5,532 nt of DNA from Chloroflexota bacterium (GTDB lineage Bacteria > Chloroflexota > UBA6077), in the NCBI GenBank assembly GCA_021845945.1, contig JAJZRD010000242.1, positions 1 through 5,532 of the forward strand, read 5' to 3'. The notes beneath the pieces were generated by a model. That model was not told where the DNA came from and searched no databases. It worked only from the letters and a program-made list of their open reading frames with translations. The position numbers were made by a program, and so were the translations under genes. Below, piece after piece: positions 1 to 5,052 of the stretch; position 1 is the first letter of the stretch, and every line of letters starts with the position of its first letter.

Positions 1-280
1 CTGTGGGGCGCCGACTCGTCTCCTGGGGCGGGGCGTGCAGATGGGCCTATGGCAGCGACTTCGGTCGTTCGTAGCCCTTCGCAGCCACCCGCCGGATACG
101 AGTGCAGCCGTTACTTCGCGCACGGGCGGCCGTTACTACAGTGACGTTCCGGCCCCTCGGCCGGCTGCCGATAGACGGGAAGAGCCGATACCGTGATATT
201 ATGGCGGAAGAAGATGTTGCCCGGCCTGTCGCTCGCCCCCAACGAGTGCCCGACACAATCCCGAAAGCTGGCGGCCAACG
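1..280. other. Region upstream of murB with no recognisable gene
   Basis: No frame here gives a protein I recognise. On the plus strand, one frame is open from the window edge to a stop at 139-141 and another to a stop at 193-195, so either could be the tail of an upstream gene cut by the window, but both are Arg/Pro-rich translations typical of GC-rich non-coding DNA. A third frame, open from a GTG at 102, stops at 282-284 and so overlaps the murB ATG as ATGA. That would allow translational coupling, but its 60-residue product has no visible domain. The minus-strand frame across 47-292 is likewise featureless. The only functional signal that I can support is the promoter candidate at 172-202. 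Confidence 0.5.
172..202 (+). promoter_or_regulatory. Candidate extended -10 promoter for murB
   Basis: TATTAT at 197-202 matches the sigma-70 -10 consensus at 5 of 6 positions and is preceded by TG one base upstream (194-195), the extended -10 arrangement. A weak -35-like TAGACG lies at 172-177 with a 19-bp gap, longer than the usual 17, which an extended -10 can tolerate. Transcription would start near 209 and leave a leader of about 70 bases before murB. This is a consensus match in a GC-rich background and the sigma factor is an assumption. Confidence 0.35.
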
Positions 281-1273
281 ATGATTGCTCACACGAACTT
301 CCCCCTGTCGACAGTCCTGTACTACGGGATCGGCGGAACCGCCCGCTTCCTGCTGGAGGCTGAGAGCGAGGAGGACATCCTGGAGGCCCTCGACTTCGTT
401 CGAGACAACCGAATCGAGAGGCTGATCGTCGTGGGGCTGGGCTCCAATCTGCTATTCCCCGACGATCCTTTCGACGGCGCCGTGCTGAGGATCACCTCTT
501 CCGGCAAGCCACAGCTTCGCGATCTCCAGGCCGGCCGGGTCCAGGCCTTCGCCGGTGAGGATCTCGACCACGTCATCAGCTTTGGCTTCGACAGCGGCTA
601 CACGGGGCTCGAGTGGGCCGGAGGGTTGCCGGGCACGGTGGGGGCCGCCGTCAGGGGAAACGTCGGGGCCTTCGGCGGGGAGTTGAAGGACCTCCTGGAG
701 AGGGCCGAGCTGCTGGAGATCCAGCCCGAGGGTGCGGAGGTCCGCGGCTTCAGCAACGCCGAGCTGCGCTTCTCCTACCGCGATAGCGCCGTCAAGCAGA
801 ACCGGAGGCTGGTGGTCCTGTCCGCCACCTTCAGACTTCGCGAGACCGGACAGGAGGAGCTACTCGAGGCCCGGCGGCGCTACCAGGCCAACATCGAGTA
901 CCGGCACCGAAATCACCCCATGGAGCACCCCACCTGCGGGTCGGTTTTCAAGAACGTCGAGAAGCGCGATGAGGTGGAGAGGATCCTCGCCGTCTGGCCC
1001 GACGTGAAGGAGATGGTGGAGAGCCGCTGGCACGGCAAGGTCTCCATGGGCTACGCCGTCAACCGTCTGGGTCTGGCCGGATACCAGATCGGCAGGGCTC
1101 AGGTCTCCCTCAAACACAACAACTTCATCGTCAACCTGGGCGGAGCCCGCTTCTCCGACGTTTTTGGCATCATAGAGAAGGTCAAGGAGCAGTTCTCCGA
1201 GACTTTCGGGTTTGCCCCCGAGGCCGAGGTGGAGATCGTCGATTGGAGTAAAAGCATTGGCCAGCGAGTATAG
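281..1273 (+). CDS. murB: UDP-N-acetylenolpyruvoylglucosamine reductase MurB
   Basis: MurB is the cytoplasmic FAD enzyme that uses NADPH to reduce UDP-GlcNAc-enolpyruvate to UDP-MurNAc, the second committed step of peptidoglycan precursor synthesis. The 330-residue protein is full length. The N-terminal FAD domain shows YGIGGTARF (15-23), GLGSNLL (52-58) and GLPGTVGAAV (115-124) followed by GNVGAFGGE (126-134). Catalytic residues are visible: Arg167 in FSYRDS, Ser221 in CGSVFKN (219-225), the proton donor to the enol intermediate, and Glu316 near the C-terminus. KHNNFIVN (278-285) is the usual late motif. The YRDS-K region without a large insertion looks like the shorter type II MurB. Ala315 replaces the Pro usual before the catalytic Glu. 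The ATG start is supported by the N-terminal NFPLS-GIGG alignment to the family; no strong Shine-Dalgarno is visible. Its end overlaps the next gene by 17 bases, so the two are probably co-transcribed. No murC, ddl or ftsQ neighbour is seen. Confidence 0.96.
   Translation: MIAHTNFPLSTVLYYGIGGTARFLLEAESEEDILEALDFVRDNRIERLIVVGLGSNLLFPDDPFDGAVLRITSSGKPQLRDLQAGRVQAFAGEDLDHVISFGFDSGYTGLEWAGGLPGTVGAAVRGNVGAFGGELKDLLERAELLEIQPEGAEVRGFSNAELRFSYRDSAVKQNRRLVVLSATFRLRETGQEELLEARRRYQANIEYRHRNHPMEHPTCGSVFKNVEKRDEVERILAVWPDVKEMVESRWHGKVSMGYAVNRLGLAGYQIGRAQVSLKHNNFIVNLGGARFSDVFGIIEKVKEQFSETFGFAPEAEVEIVDWSKSIGQRV
1245..1259 (+). promoter_or_regulatory. Ribosome binding site and TTG start of the oligoendopeptidase
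   Basis: GGAG at 1245-1248 lies 8 bases before TTG at 1257-1259, an ideal spacing. The frame is open upstream to another TTG at 1212, but that start lacks a Shine-Dalgarno and would add 15 residues of shifted-frame murB sequence (Arg/Pro-rich). The chosen start gives an N-terminus of (M)ASEYSLTWDLDPIF, which fits the beginning of M3 oligoendopeptidases. Confidence 0.75.
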
Positions 1274-3053
1274 CCTCACCTGGGATCTGGACCCCATCTT
1301 CGACGGGGGCAGCGGCTCGCCTGCTTTGCTGCTGATCCTGGACACCCTGGCGAAGGCGCCCCAGCAGCTTCGGGAGCAGGTTCAGCTCCTCGCCCTCGAG
1401 GACACCCCCGAGGCATTGGACCAGTGGCACTCCACCCTCCAAATGCGGGATCGGATCGAGGAGCAGCTGGACGAGGTCCGCGCCTTCGTGGGCTGTCTGA
1501 TGTCCCAGGACGTCAACGACGCAGAGGCGAAGCTGCTGGCCGGGAGGGTGCAGCAGCTGATCGCGGCCTTCGAGGGGGCGGAGCTACAGCTGAAGGACCG
1601 GCTGCGCAGATTCCCCGAGCCCGCCTGGCAAGGGCTGCTGGCCGACGAACGGTTTCAGCCCGTGGCCTTCCAGCTCCAGGAGGCCCGGGAGAACGCTGCC
1701 GAGCTGCTGTCCCCCGAGCAGGAAGCCCTGATCGTCGATCTCTCCGTCGACGGCTACCGCGCGTGGGAGCGGCTGTACCAGACGGTGGTGGGCCGGATGA
1801 CCGTCCCATGGGTGGAGGGTGGCCTGCTGGAGCAGCTCTCCGTGGGCCAGGCCTACAACAGGTTCGCCCATCCCGATCCGGCGGTCAGGGCCCGCCACTT
1901 CGCCCACTGGACCCAGTCCTGGGAAGCCGAGTCCGAGCTGTGCGCGGCGGCCCTCAACCACATCGGAGGCTTCCGGCTGGCCATCTATCGCCACCGCGGC
2001 TGGGATTCCGTCCTGGCCAGGGCGCTGAAGGACAACCGAATCTCCCAGGCCACCCTGGAGGCCATGTGGGGCGCCGTCGACACCGCCAAGGATCGGCTGG
2101 TGGTCTACTTCCAGCGGAAGGCGAAGCTGCTGGGGCTGAAGGCCCTCCACTGGTACGATGAGCTCGCCCCCATAGCAGATTCGGTGCGTCCCCTCAGCTA
2201 CGACGAGGCCGCCGGCTTCGTCGTCGAGCAGCTCCGCCAGTTCAGCCCCCGCATGGCCGATTTCGCCCGATTGGCCCTCGAGAACCGTTGGGTCGAGGCC
2301 GAGGACCGGCCGGCCAAGAGGCCCGGGGGCTACTGCACCAGCCTCCCCCTCAGCCGGCAGAGCCGCGTCTTCATGACCTTCGGCGGGACCAGCGACGGCG
2401 CCTCCACCCTGGCACACGAGCTGGGCCACGGCTACCACAACCAGGTCCAGTGGGATCTCCCCACCATGGCTCGGGGCTTCACCCTCAGCACCGCCGAGAC
2501 CGCCTCCACCTTTGCCGGGCTGGTGGTCTCCAGGGCAGCCGTCGCCCAAGCCGGCAGTCGAGAGGAGAAGCTGACGCTGCTGGACGAGGCGCTGCGCGAC
2601 GCGGCCACCATGTTCATGAACATCCCCGCCCGCTTCCTCTTCGAGCGGCGCTTCTACGAGGCCCGGAACCAGGGACCTCTCAGCGTCGACCAGCTGAACG
2701 AGATGATGGTGCAGGCCCAGAAGGACGCCTTCCGGAACGGCCTGGCGGGGTACCATCCCCAGTTCTGGGCCTCCAAGGGGCACTTCTACGGCTCGGGGAC
2801 ACCCTTCTACAACTTCCCGTACACCCTCGGGTTCCTGCTCAGCGCCGGCATCTACGCCAGGGCGCTGGAGGGGGGGCCCGGCTTCGAGGAGAGCTACGTG
2901 GGGTTGCTACGGGACACGGGCCGCATGACCACCGAGGAGCTGGCCCAACGGCACATGGGGGTGGATCTCTCCCAGCCGGACTTCTGGGTGAGCGCCGTCG
3001 ACCTGGTCATGGCAAGCCTGCCCGAGTTCCTGAGCCTCACGGAGGAGCGGTAG
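1257..3053 (+). CDS. M3-family zinc oligoendopeptidase (PepF-like)
   Basis: This is a cytoplasmic zinc metallopeptidase of family M3 (thimet/oligopeptidase F group) that cleaves short peptides, probably in peptide turnover. The 598-residue length fits the pepF/M3 type of about 560-600 residues. No signal peptide or membrane segment is seen. The N-terminal half (about 1-340) is the helical lid, rich in Leu, Glu and Arg. The catalytic half begins around the RPGGYC motif (355-360), followed by HELGH at 387-391 (two zinc-binding His and the catalytic Glu388) and the third ligand Glu414 in STAETASTF. The C-terminal substrate-side motif HFYGSGTPFYNFPY (509-522) carries the His and Tyr residues that stabilise the transition state in this family. 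All key residues are intact, so the enzyme should be active. The gene starts 17 bases before the murB stop, which implies co-transcription and coupled translation. It belongs to the pepF/M3 type rather than thimet or Dcp; the exact substrate cannot be told from sequence. Confidence 0.93.
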   Translation: MASEYSLTWDLDPIFDGGSGSPALLLILDTLAKAPQQLREQVQLLALEDTPEALDQWHSTLQMRDRIEEQLDEVRAFVGCLMSQDVNDAEAKLLAGRVQQLIAAFEGAELQLKDRLRRFPEPAWQGLLADERFQPVAFQLQEARENAAELLSPEQEALIVDLSVDGYRAWERLYQTVVGRMTVPWVEGGLLEQLSVGQAYNRFAHPDPAVRARHFAHWTQSWEAESELCAAALNHIGGFRLAIYRHRGWDSVLARALKDNRISQATLEAMWGAVDTAKDRLVVYFQRKAKLLGLKALHWYDELAPIADSVRPLSYDEAAGFVVEQLRQFSPRMADFARLALENRWVEAEDRPAKRPGGYCTSLPLSRQSRVFMTFGGTSDGASTLAHELGHGYHNQVQWDLPTMARGFTLSTAETASTFAGLVVSRAAVAQAGSREEKLTLLDEALRDAATMFMNIPARFLFERRFYEARNQGPLSVDQLNEMMVQAQKDAFRNGLAGYHPQFWASKGHFYGSGTPFYNFPYTLGFLLSAGIYARALEGGPGFEESYVGLLRDTGRMTTEELAQRHMGVDLSQPDFWVSAVDLVMASLPEFLSLTEER

Positions 3054-3342
3054 AGGCGAACACGGGCCGGCGGAGTCAGCCCCCTCGCCCGGCCAACCAT
3101 CCGTCGGAGGCACACGATCTCGGCTTCCAGACGGTCGGTGGGGGCAGGGCGCGCAGGTAGCTCACGGTGGCCAGCCAGGGTGGTGAAGTCCCCGACCTGC
3201 CACGGCATCCCATCTTCAACTCGATAGGTTTACAAAACTGTACAACTTTCGGCCCTCCATCGATAGGGGAAGGAGGCTCCGACCCTGGCCGCCCTGGAGG
3301 CCGGCGAGGGGCGATGGTGGGCCGGCGGGGGCGAGCTACCAT
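3054..3342. other. Convergent intergenic region, oligoendopeptidase / ada
   Basis: The two flanking genes point at each other, so terminators are expected, but no hairpin followed by a T-run is seen. The best inverted repeat after the oligoendopeptidase is GGCCGG (3065-3070) with CCGGCC (3089-3094), an 18-base loop and no T-tract. On the minus strand a frame opens at ATG 3208 and reads about 50 residues before running antisense into the oligoendopeptidase; part of it (EAEIVCLRRMVGRARG) faintly recalls the Leu/Arg helices near the start of some transposases, but this is too weak to call a gene. An AT-rich patch is annotated separately. Confidence 0.5.
3219..3267. repeat. AT-rich patch with paired short direct repeats
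   Basis: In a GC-rich setting this stretch is conspicuously AT-rich around 3221-3248. It carries TCGATAGG twice (3221-3228 and 3260-3267, offset 39 bp). Read on the minus strand it also carries TTGTACA (3239-3245) and TTGTAAA (3229-3235), offset by exactly 10 bp, about one helical turn. Such a pair could be a binding site for a regulator that sits on one face of the DNA, or the trace of an old insertion. No gene with a clear start lies directly downstream on either strand, so a function is not established. Confidence 0.4.
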
Positions 3343-4422
3343 TTACCTGGACGCGGGGTCGTCCCGCTCTCCGGGGGTTGGAGCCGCCGCCCGTTCCCGG
3401 GCCAGCAGCCGCTGCTTTCGATCCATCCCCCATCGGTAGCCGCCCGGATCCCCATCCCCCCTTATCGCCCGATGGCAGGGGATCGCCAGCGCCAACCGGT
3501 TGCCGGCGCAGGCGCGGGCAACGGCCCTGGCGGCGGTGGGGCGGCCGATGGAGCGGGCGATCTCGCCGTAGGATCGGGTGCTGCCGCAGGGAATGGCGCG
3601 CAGCTCCTCCCACACCCGCCACTGGAACGCGGTCGCGCGCACCTCCAACGGAAGATCCAGCCGCCTTCCAGGGCCGCTCATGTAGCCGAGGAGCATGCCC
3701 GTCCATCCCGCGAGGCCGGCTTCGTCCCGATGGATCTCCGCCTCCGGGTACTCCCTCCTCAGGTCGGCCTCCAGGGCGTCGTCGGAGTCGCCCAGGCTGA
3801 TGGCGCAGACGCCCCGCTCCGTGGCGGCCATCAGCAGGCGGCCCAGGGGACAATCGACGATGGTGTAGCCGATGCGGACCCCGCGGCCACCTCGCCGGTA
3901 GACGGCGGGGGTCATTCCCAAGCGCAGCGGCGCCCGCTCGTAGAGACGGCTGCTGGAACCGTACCCCGCCTCGTACAGGGCGTCAGCCACCCCCTGTCCA
4001 TCCCGCAGCCGCTCCTTCAGCAGCCCCAGCCTGCAGGCCTCGGCGTACTGGCGCGGCGAGATGCCGGTGACCCGTTTGAAGGTGCGCTGCAGGTGGTGGG
4101 GGCCGATCCCCGCCGCCGCGGCCAGGGCGGCCAGAGACGAGGGCTCCTCCGGCCGGCCCTGGATTCGCCGGCATATCTCTCCCACCAACTCCAGCTCCCT
4201 TCCGGGCCCGGGGTCCTGGGGGCGGCACCGCAGGCAGGGACGGAAGCCCGCCTGCTCGGCTGCGTCGGGTCGAGGGAAGAACAGGACCCGATCCCTGTGA
4301 GGGCGTTTCGACGGACAGGAAGGACGGCAGTAAATCCTCGTGGATTGCACGCCGTACACGAACTTGCCGTCCCAACCGGCGTCCCTCGCCAGCACGGCCT
4401 GCCAGCAGATCTCCTCGTCCAT
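3343..4422 (-). CDS. ada: Bifunctional methylated-DNA repair protein and transcriptional activator Ada
   Basis: Ada removes alkyl groups from DNA by suicidal transfer to its own cysteines and, once methylated on its N-terminal domain, activates the adaptive response genes. The 359-residue protein matches the E. coli length (354). The N-terminal Ada zinc domain has Cys32, Cys36, Cys63 and Cys66 in IYCRPSC and FRPCLRC, with the same spacing as E. coli Cys38/42/69/72; Cys32 is the predicted methylphosphotriester acceptor. An AraC-type helix-turn-helix region follows (about 74-175, with RTFKRVTGISPRQY at 113-126). The C-terminal O6-alkylguanine transferase domain (about 185-345) ends with IPCHR (314-318), Cys316 being the acceptor, then GYRWG (328-332). 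All acceptor and zinc residues are intact. The ATG at 4422 is chosen because AAGGGAG lies 7 bases upstream; an earlier in-frame ATG at 4557 would translate the hairpin repeats. No alkA or alkB neighbour is present in the window. Confidence 0.96.
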   Translation of the reverse strand: MDEEICWQAVLARDAGWDGKFVYGVQSTRIYCRPSCPSKRPHRDRVLFFPRPDAAEQAGFRPCLRCRPQDPGPGRELELVGEICRRIQGRPEEPSSLAALAAAAGIGPHHLQRTFKRVTGISPRQYAEACRLGLLKERLRDGQGVADALYEAGYGSSSRLYERAPLRLGMTPAVYRRGGRGVRIGYTIVDCPLGRLLMAATERGVCAISLGDSDDALEADLRREYPEAEIHRDEAGLAGWTGMLLGYMSGPGRRLDLPLEVRATAFQWRVWEELRAIPCGSTRSYGEIARSIGRPTAARAVARACAGNRLALAIPCHRAIRGDGDPGGYRWGMDRKQRLLARERAAAPTPGERDDPASR

Positions 4423-4429
4423 GGTTTGG

Positions 4430-4436
4430 CTCCCTT
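4430..4436 (-). promoter_or_regulatory. Ribosome binding site of ada
   Basis: On the minus strand this reads AAGGGAG and is followed by a 7-base spacer and ATG (4422-4420). It decides the start of ada against the in-frame ATG 135 bases upstream, whose extension would run through the repeat region. Confidence 0.75.
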
Positions 4437-4455
4437 CGACGATCCACGGCTTCCA

Positions 4456-4483
4456 TTTAAATGCGTCGTTCCGCGTTTCCGCG
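4456..4483 (-). promoter_or_regulatory. Candidate ada promoter and operator-like repeat
   Basis: On the minus strand the 7-mer CGCGGAA occurs twice with one base between (4477-4483 and 4469-4475), an 8-bp period, followed 8 bases later by TTTAAA (4461-4456) inside the palindrome ATTTAAAT. TTTAAA matches a -10 box at 4 of 6 and would start transcription about 25 bases before the ada ATG; no -35 match exists, as expected of an activator-dependent promoter. Ada of E. coli activates its own gene through an upstream A/B box (AAT...GCAA), and the AAACGCGGAA stretch is loosely similar to it. Known: Ada autoregulates in E. coli. Inferred: that these repeats are its site here. Confidence 0.3.
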
Positions 4484-4485
4484 GC

Positions 4486-4510
4486 GTAGGGCGGGGTCTC
4501 GTGCCCCGCC
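4486..4510 (+). repeat. REP-like unit A (GTAG + 7-bp hairpin)
   Basis: GTAG at 4486-4489 abuts GGCGGGG (4490-4496), a 7-base loop (TCTCGTG) and the perfect complement CCCCGCC (4504-4510). On either strand this would fold into a strong GC hairpin; with no T-run after it, it is not a standard terminator. Confidence 0.6.
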
Positions 4511-4563
4511 GCCGGCCTTGGCCCGCAATAGTGTAGCGTCGGGGCCGCCATCGCCACGCGGGC

Positions 4564-4588
4564 GGCAGGGCAGAGCGCCCTGCCCTAC
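4564..4588 (-). repeat. REP-like unit B (GTAG + 8-bp hairpin)
   Basis: On the minus strand GTAG (4588-4585) abuts GGCAGGGC (4584-4577), a 5-base loop GCTCT and the perfect complement GCCCTGCC (4571-4564). It has the same layout as unit A on the opposite strand but a different stem sequence, so the shared part is the GTAGGGC foot and not the whole hairpin. Confidence 0.6.
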
Positions 4589-4694
4589 GTCAGGAACGGC
4601 GCACCGAAGCCAGCGCCCTGCCCTACGTCGGGAACGGCGCATCGGAGCCGACGGCCTGCCCTACGTCGGGAACGGCGCACCGAAGCCGACGGCC
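4574..4694. repeat. 38-bp tandem repeat, about 3.2 copies
   Basis: Copies lie at 4574-4611, 4612-4649 and 4650-4687, with a 7-base remnant at 4688-4694. Each contains TGCCCTACGT near its start, then GGAACGGCGCA and a GAAGCC or GGAGCC end. Copies differ by only a few bases; the third has GACGG in place of AGCGC at its start. Each carries the CTAC/GTAG foot (4585-4588, 4623-4626, 4661-4664), but only the first copy has a full REP-type hairpin beside it. Copies 2 and 3 have a smaller CGGC...GCCG stem. The array looks like a local expansion of the foot region of unit B. No open frame of biological character covers it. Confidence 0.8.
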
Positions 4695-4712
4695 TTGGCA
4701 GGGATGATAGAC

Positions 4713-4724
4713 GGTGCCGGCACC
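4713..4724. repeat. 12-bp perfect palindrome
   Basis: GGTGCCGGCACC is fully self-complementary. It lies between the end of the 38-bp tandem array and the 26-bp direct repeats. It could be a dimeric-protein site or mark a junction between repeat blocks; nothing adjacent decides this. Confidence 0.4.
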
Positions 4725-4742
4725 AAATGCTCCCGAATCCGT

Positions 4743-4803
4743 GTTGCCTCACAATTAGATCTTACCGAAGGGCATTCGTTGCCTCATAATCAGGCATTAC
4801 CGA
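4743..4803. repeat. Pair of 26-bp imperfect direct repeats, possible IS-end sites
   Basis: Copy 1 is 4743-4768 and copy 2 is 4778-4803, 21 of 26 positions identical, with a 9-base gap and 35-bp period. Both begin GTTGCCTCA and end TTACCGA, with the differences in the middle. The block is AT-richer than its surroundings. Direct repeats of this length close to a transposase gene are often multiple transposase-binding sites in an insertion sequence end. If so, the right end of the element would be near 4740, with about 250 bases of non-coding DNA before the transposase stop. They are not CRISPR repeats: only two imperfect copies and a 9-base gap. Confidence 0.6.
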
Positions 4804-4805
4804 GA

Positions 4806-4837
4806 CAGGCCATCTGTTCTAGTTGCAGGATGGCTTG
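4806..4837 (+). repeat. 9-pair hairpin, no T-tract
   Basis: CAGGCCATC (4806-4814) can pair with GATGGCTTG (4829-4837), eight canonical pairs and one G-U as plus-strand RNA, around a 14-base loop. It directly follows the second direct repeat. Function is unknown; it may be part of the insertion sequence end. A smaller GACCG/CGGTC stem with 5-base loop lies just beyond at 4864-4878. Confidence 0.35.
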
Positions 4838-4946
4838 CCGACCGGCCTGCCCAGGCTTCTGCAGACCGTCGAGCGGTCCTCTCGGTGTAATCAGGTCGAG
4901 GCGAGTTTAGCGCTCGAGGGGCTGGCTTTCCAGGCTATCAGGCAGT

Positions 4947-4990
4947 CTCATCCCACCCAAGCCGGAAAGGGACGGGATGAGGAGTCCTCA
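4947..4990. repeat. Nested inverted repeats downstream of the transposase
   Basis: CTCATCCC (4947-4954) and GGGATGAG (4974-4981) are perfect complements around a 19-base loop. Overlapping the right arm, TGAGGA-G-TCCTCA (4978-4990) forms a second 13-bp palindrome, so the two structures exclude each other. No T-run follows on the minus strand, so a standard terminator is not supported. Confidence 0.35.
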
Positions 4991-5008
4991 GGGTCGTCAC
5001 TCTCCGTG

Positions 5009-5042
5009 CCTGGGGACAGGTCAGCCGTCCCCCGTCCTCAGG
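5009..5042 (-). terminator. Hairpin just after the transposase stop
   Basis: On the minus strand, 10 bases after the TGA, an outer CCTG/CAGG arm encloses GGGAC...GTCCC (5032-5012) around the loop GGCTGACCT, with a bulge on the 5' side. An alternative 9-pair fold uses 5009-5017 with 5034-5042. The position fits a transcription-end or mRNA-protecting hairpin of the transposase gene, but there is no T-tract, so an intrinsic terminator is only a possibility. Confidence 0.3.
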
Positions 5043-5052
5043 CGATGGCCCT

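Larger units (their letters stand above)
4485..4589. repeat. BIME-like composite of two head-to-head GTAG hairpins
   Basis: The segment is bounded by a perfect 8-bp inverted repeat, CGTAGGGC (4485-4492) and GCCCTACG (4582-4589). Each end holds the tetranucleotide GTAG directly followed by a perfect GC-rich hairpin, one on each strand. A foot of GTAG, GGAG or GTGG next to a palindrome is the hallmark of REP sequences mobilised in trans by RAYT (Y1-type) transposases, and two REPs in opposite orientation form a BIME. The intervening 4511-4563 contains a further small stem, GGCC-TT-GGCC. No RAYT gene lies in the window, so mobilisation would have to come from elsewhere. The element sits about 60 bases upstream of the ada start. 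Confidence 0.6.

Noticed and set aside
1212..1256. TTG at 1212 as start of the oligoendopeptidase
   Set aside because: No ribosome site upstream, and the added residues are shifted-frame murB sequence; the TTG at 1257 has GGAG at ideal distance.
1584..2783. Long open frame of 399 codons on the minus strand inside the oligoendopeptidase
   Set aside because: It is antisense to a well-supported gene, has a Gly/Leu/Val/Gln-rich composition with no domain, and is the usual mirror frame of high-GC coding DNA.
2894..3208. Minus-strand frame starting MPWQVGDFTT
   Set aside because: Most of it is antisense to the oligoendopeptidase end; no Shine-Dalgarno and only a faint resemblance of one short helix to transposase N-termini.
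3472..4536. Open frame of 354 codons on the plus strand opposite ada
   Set aside because: It is antisense to an intact ada with all key residues; the translation is Gly/Arg/Ala-rich without any motif.
4423..4557. 45-residue N-terminal extension of Ada from an upstream ATG
   Set aside because: It would translate the hairpin repeat and the promoter-like region; the ATG at 4422 has a good ribosome site and gives the normal family length.
4743..4803. Possible CRISPR array
   Set aside because: Only two imperfect copies with a 9-base gap and no cas gene; this does not fit CRISPR spacing.
4461..4910. Open frame of 149 codons on the plus strand over the repeat region
   Set aside because: It runs through tandem repeats, hairpins and the direct repeats, and its translation is low-complexity Arg/Pro/Ala; there is no ribosome site or domain.
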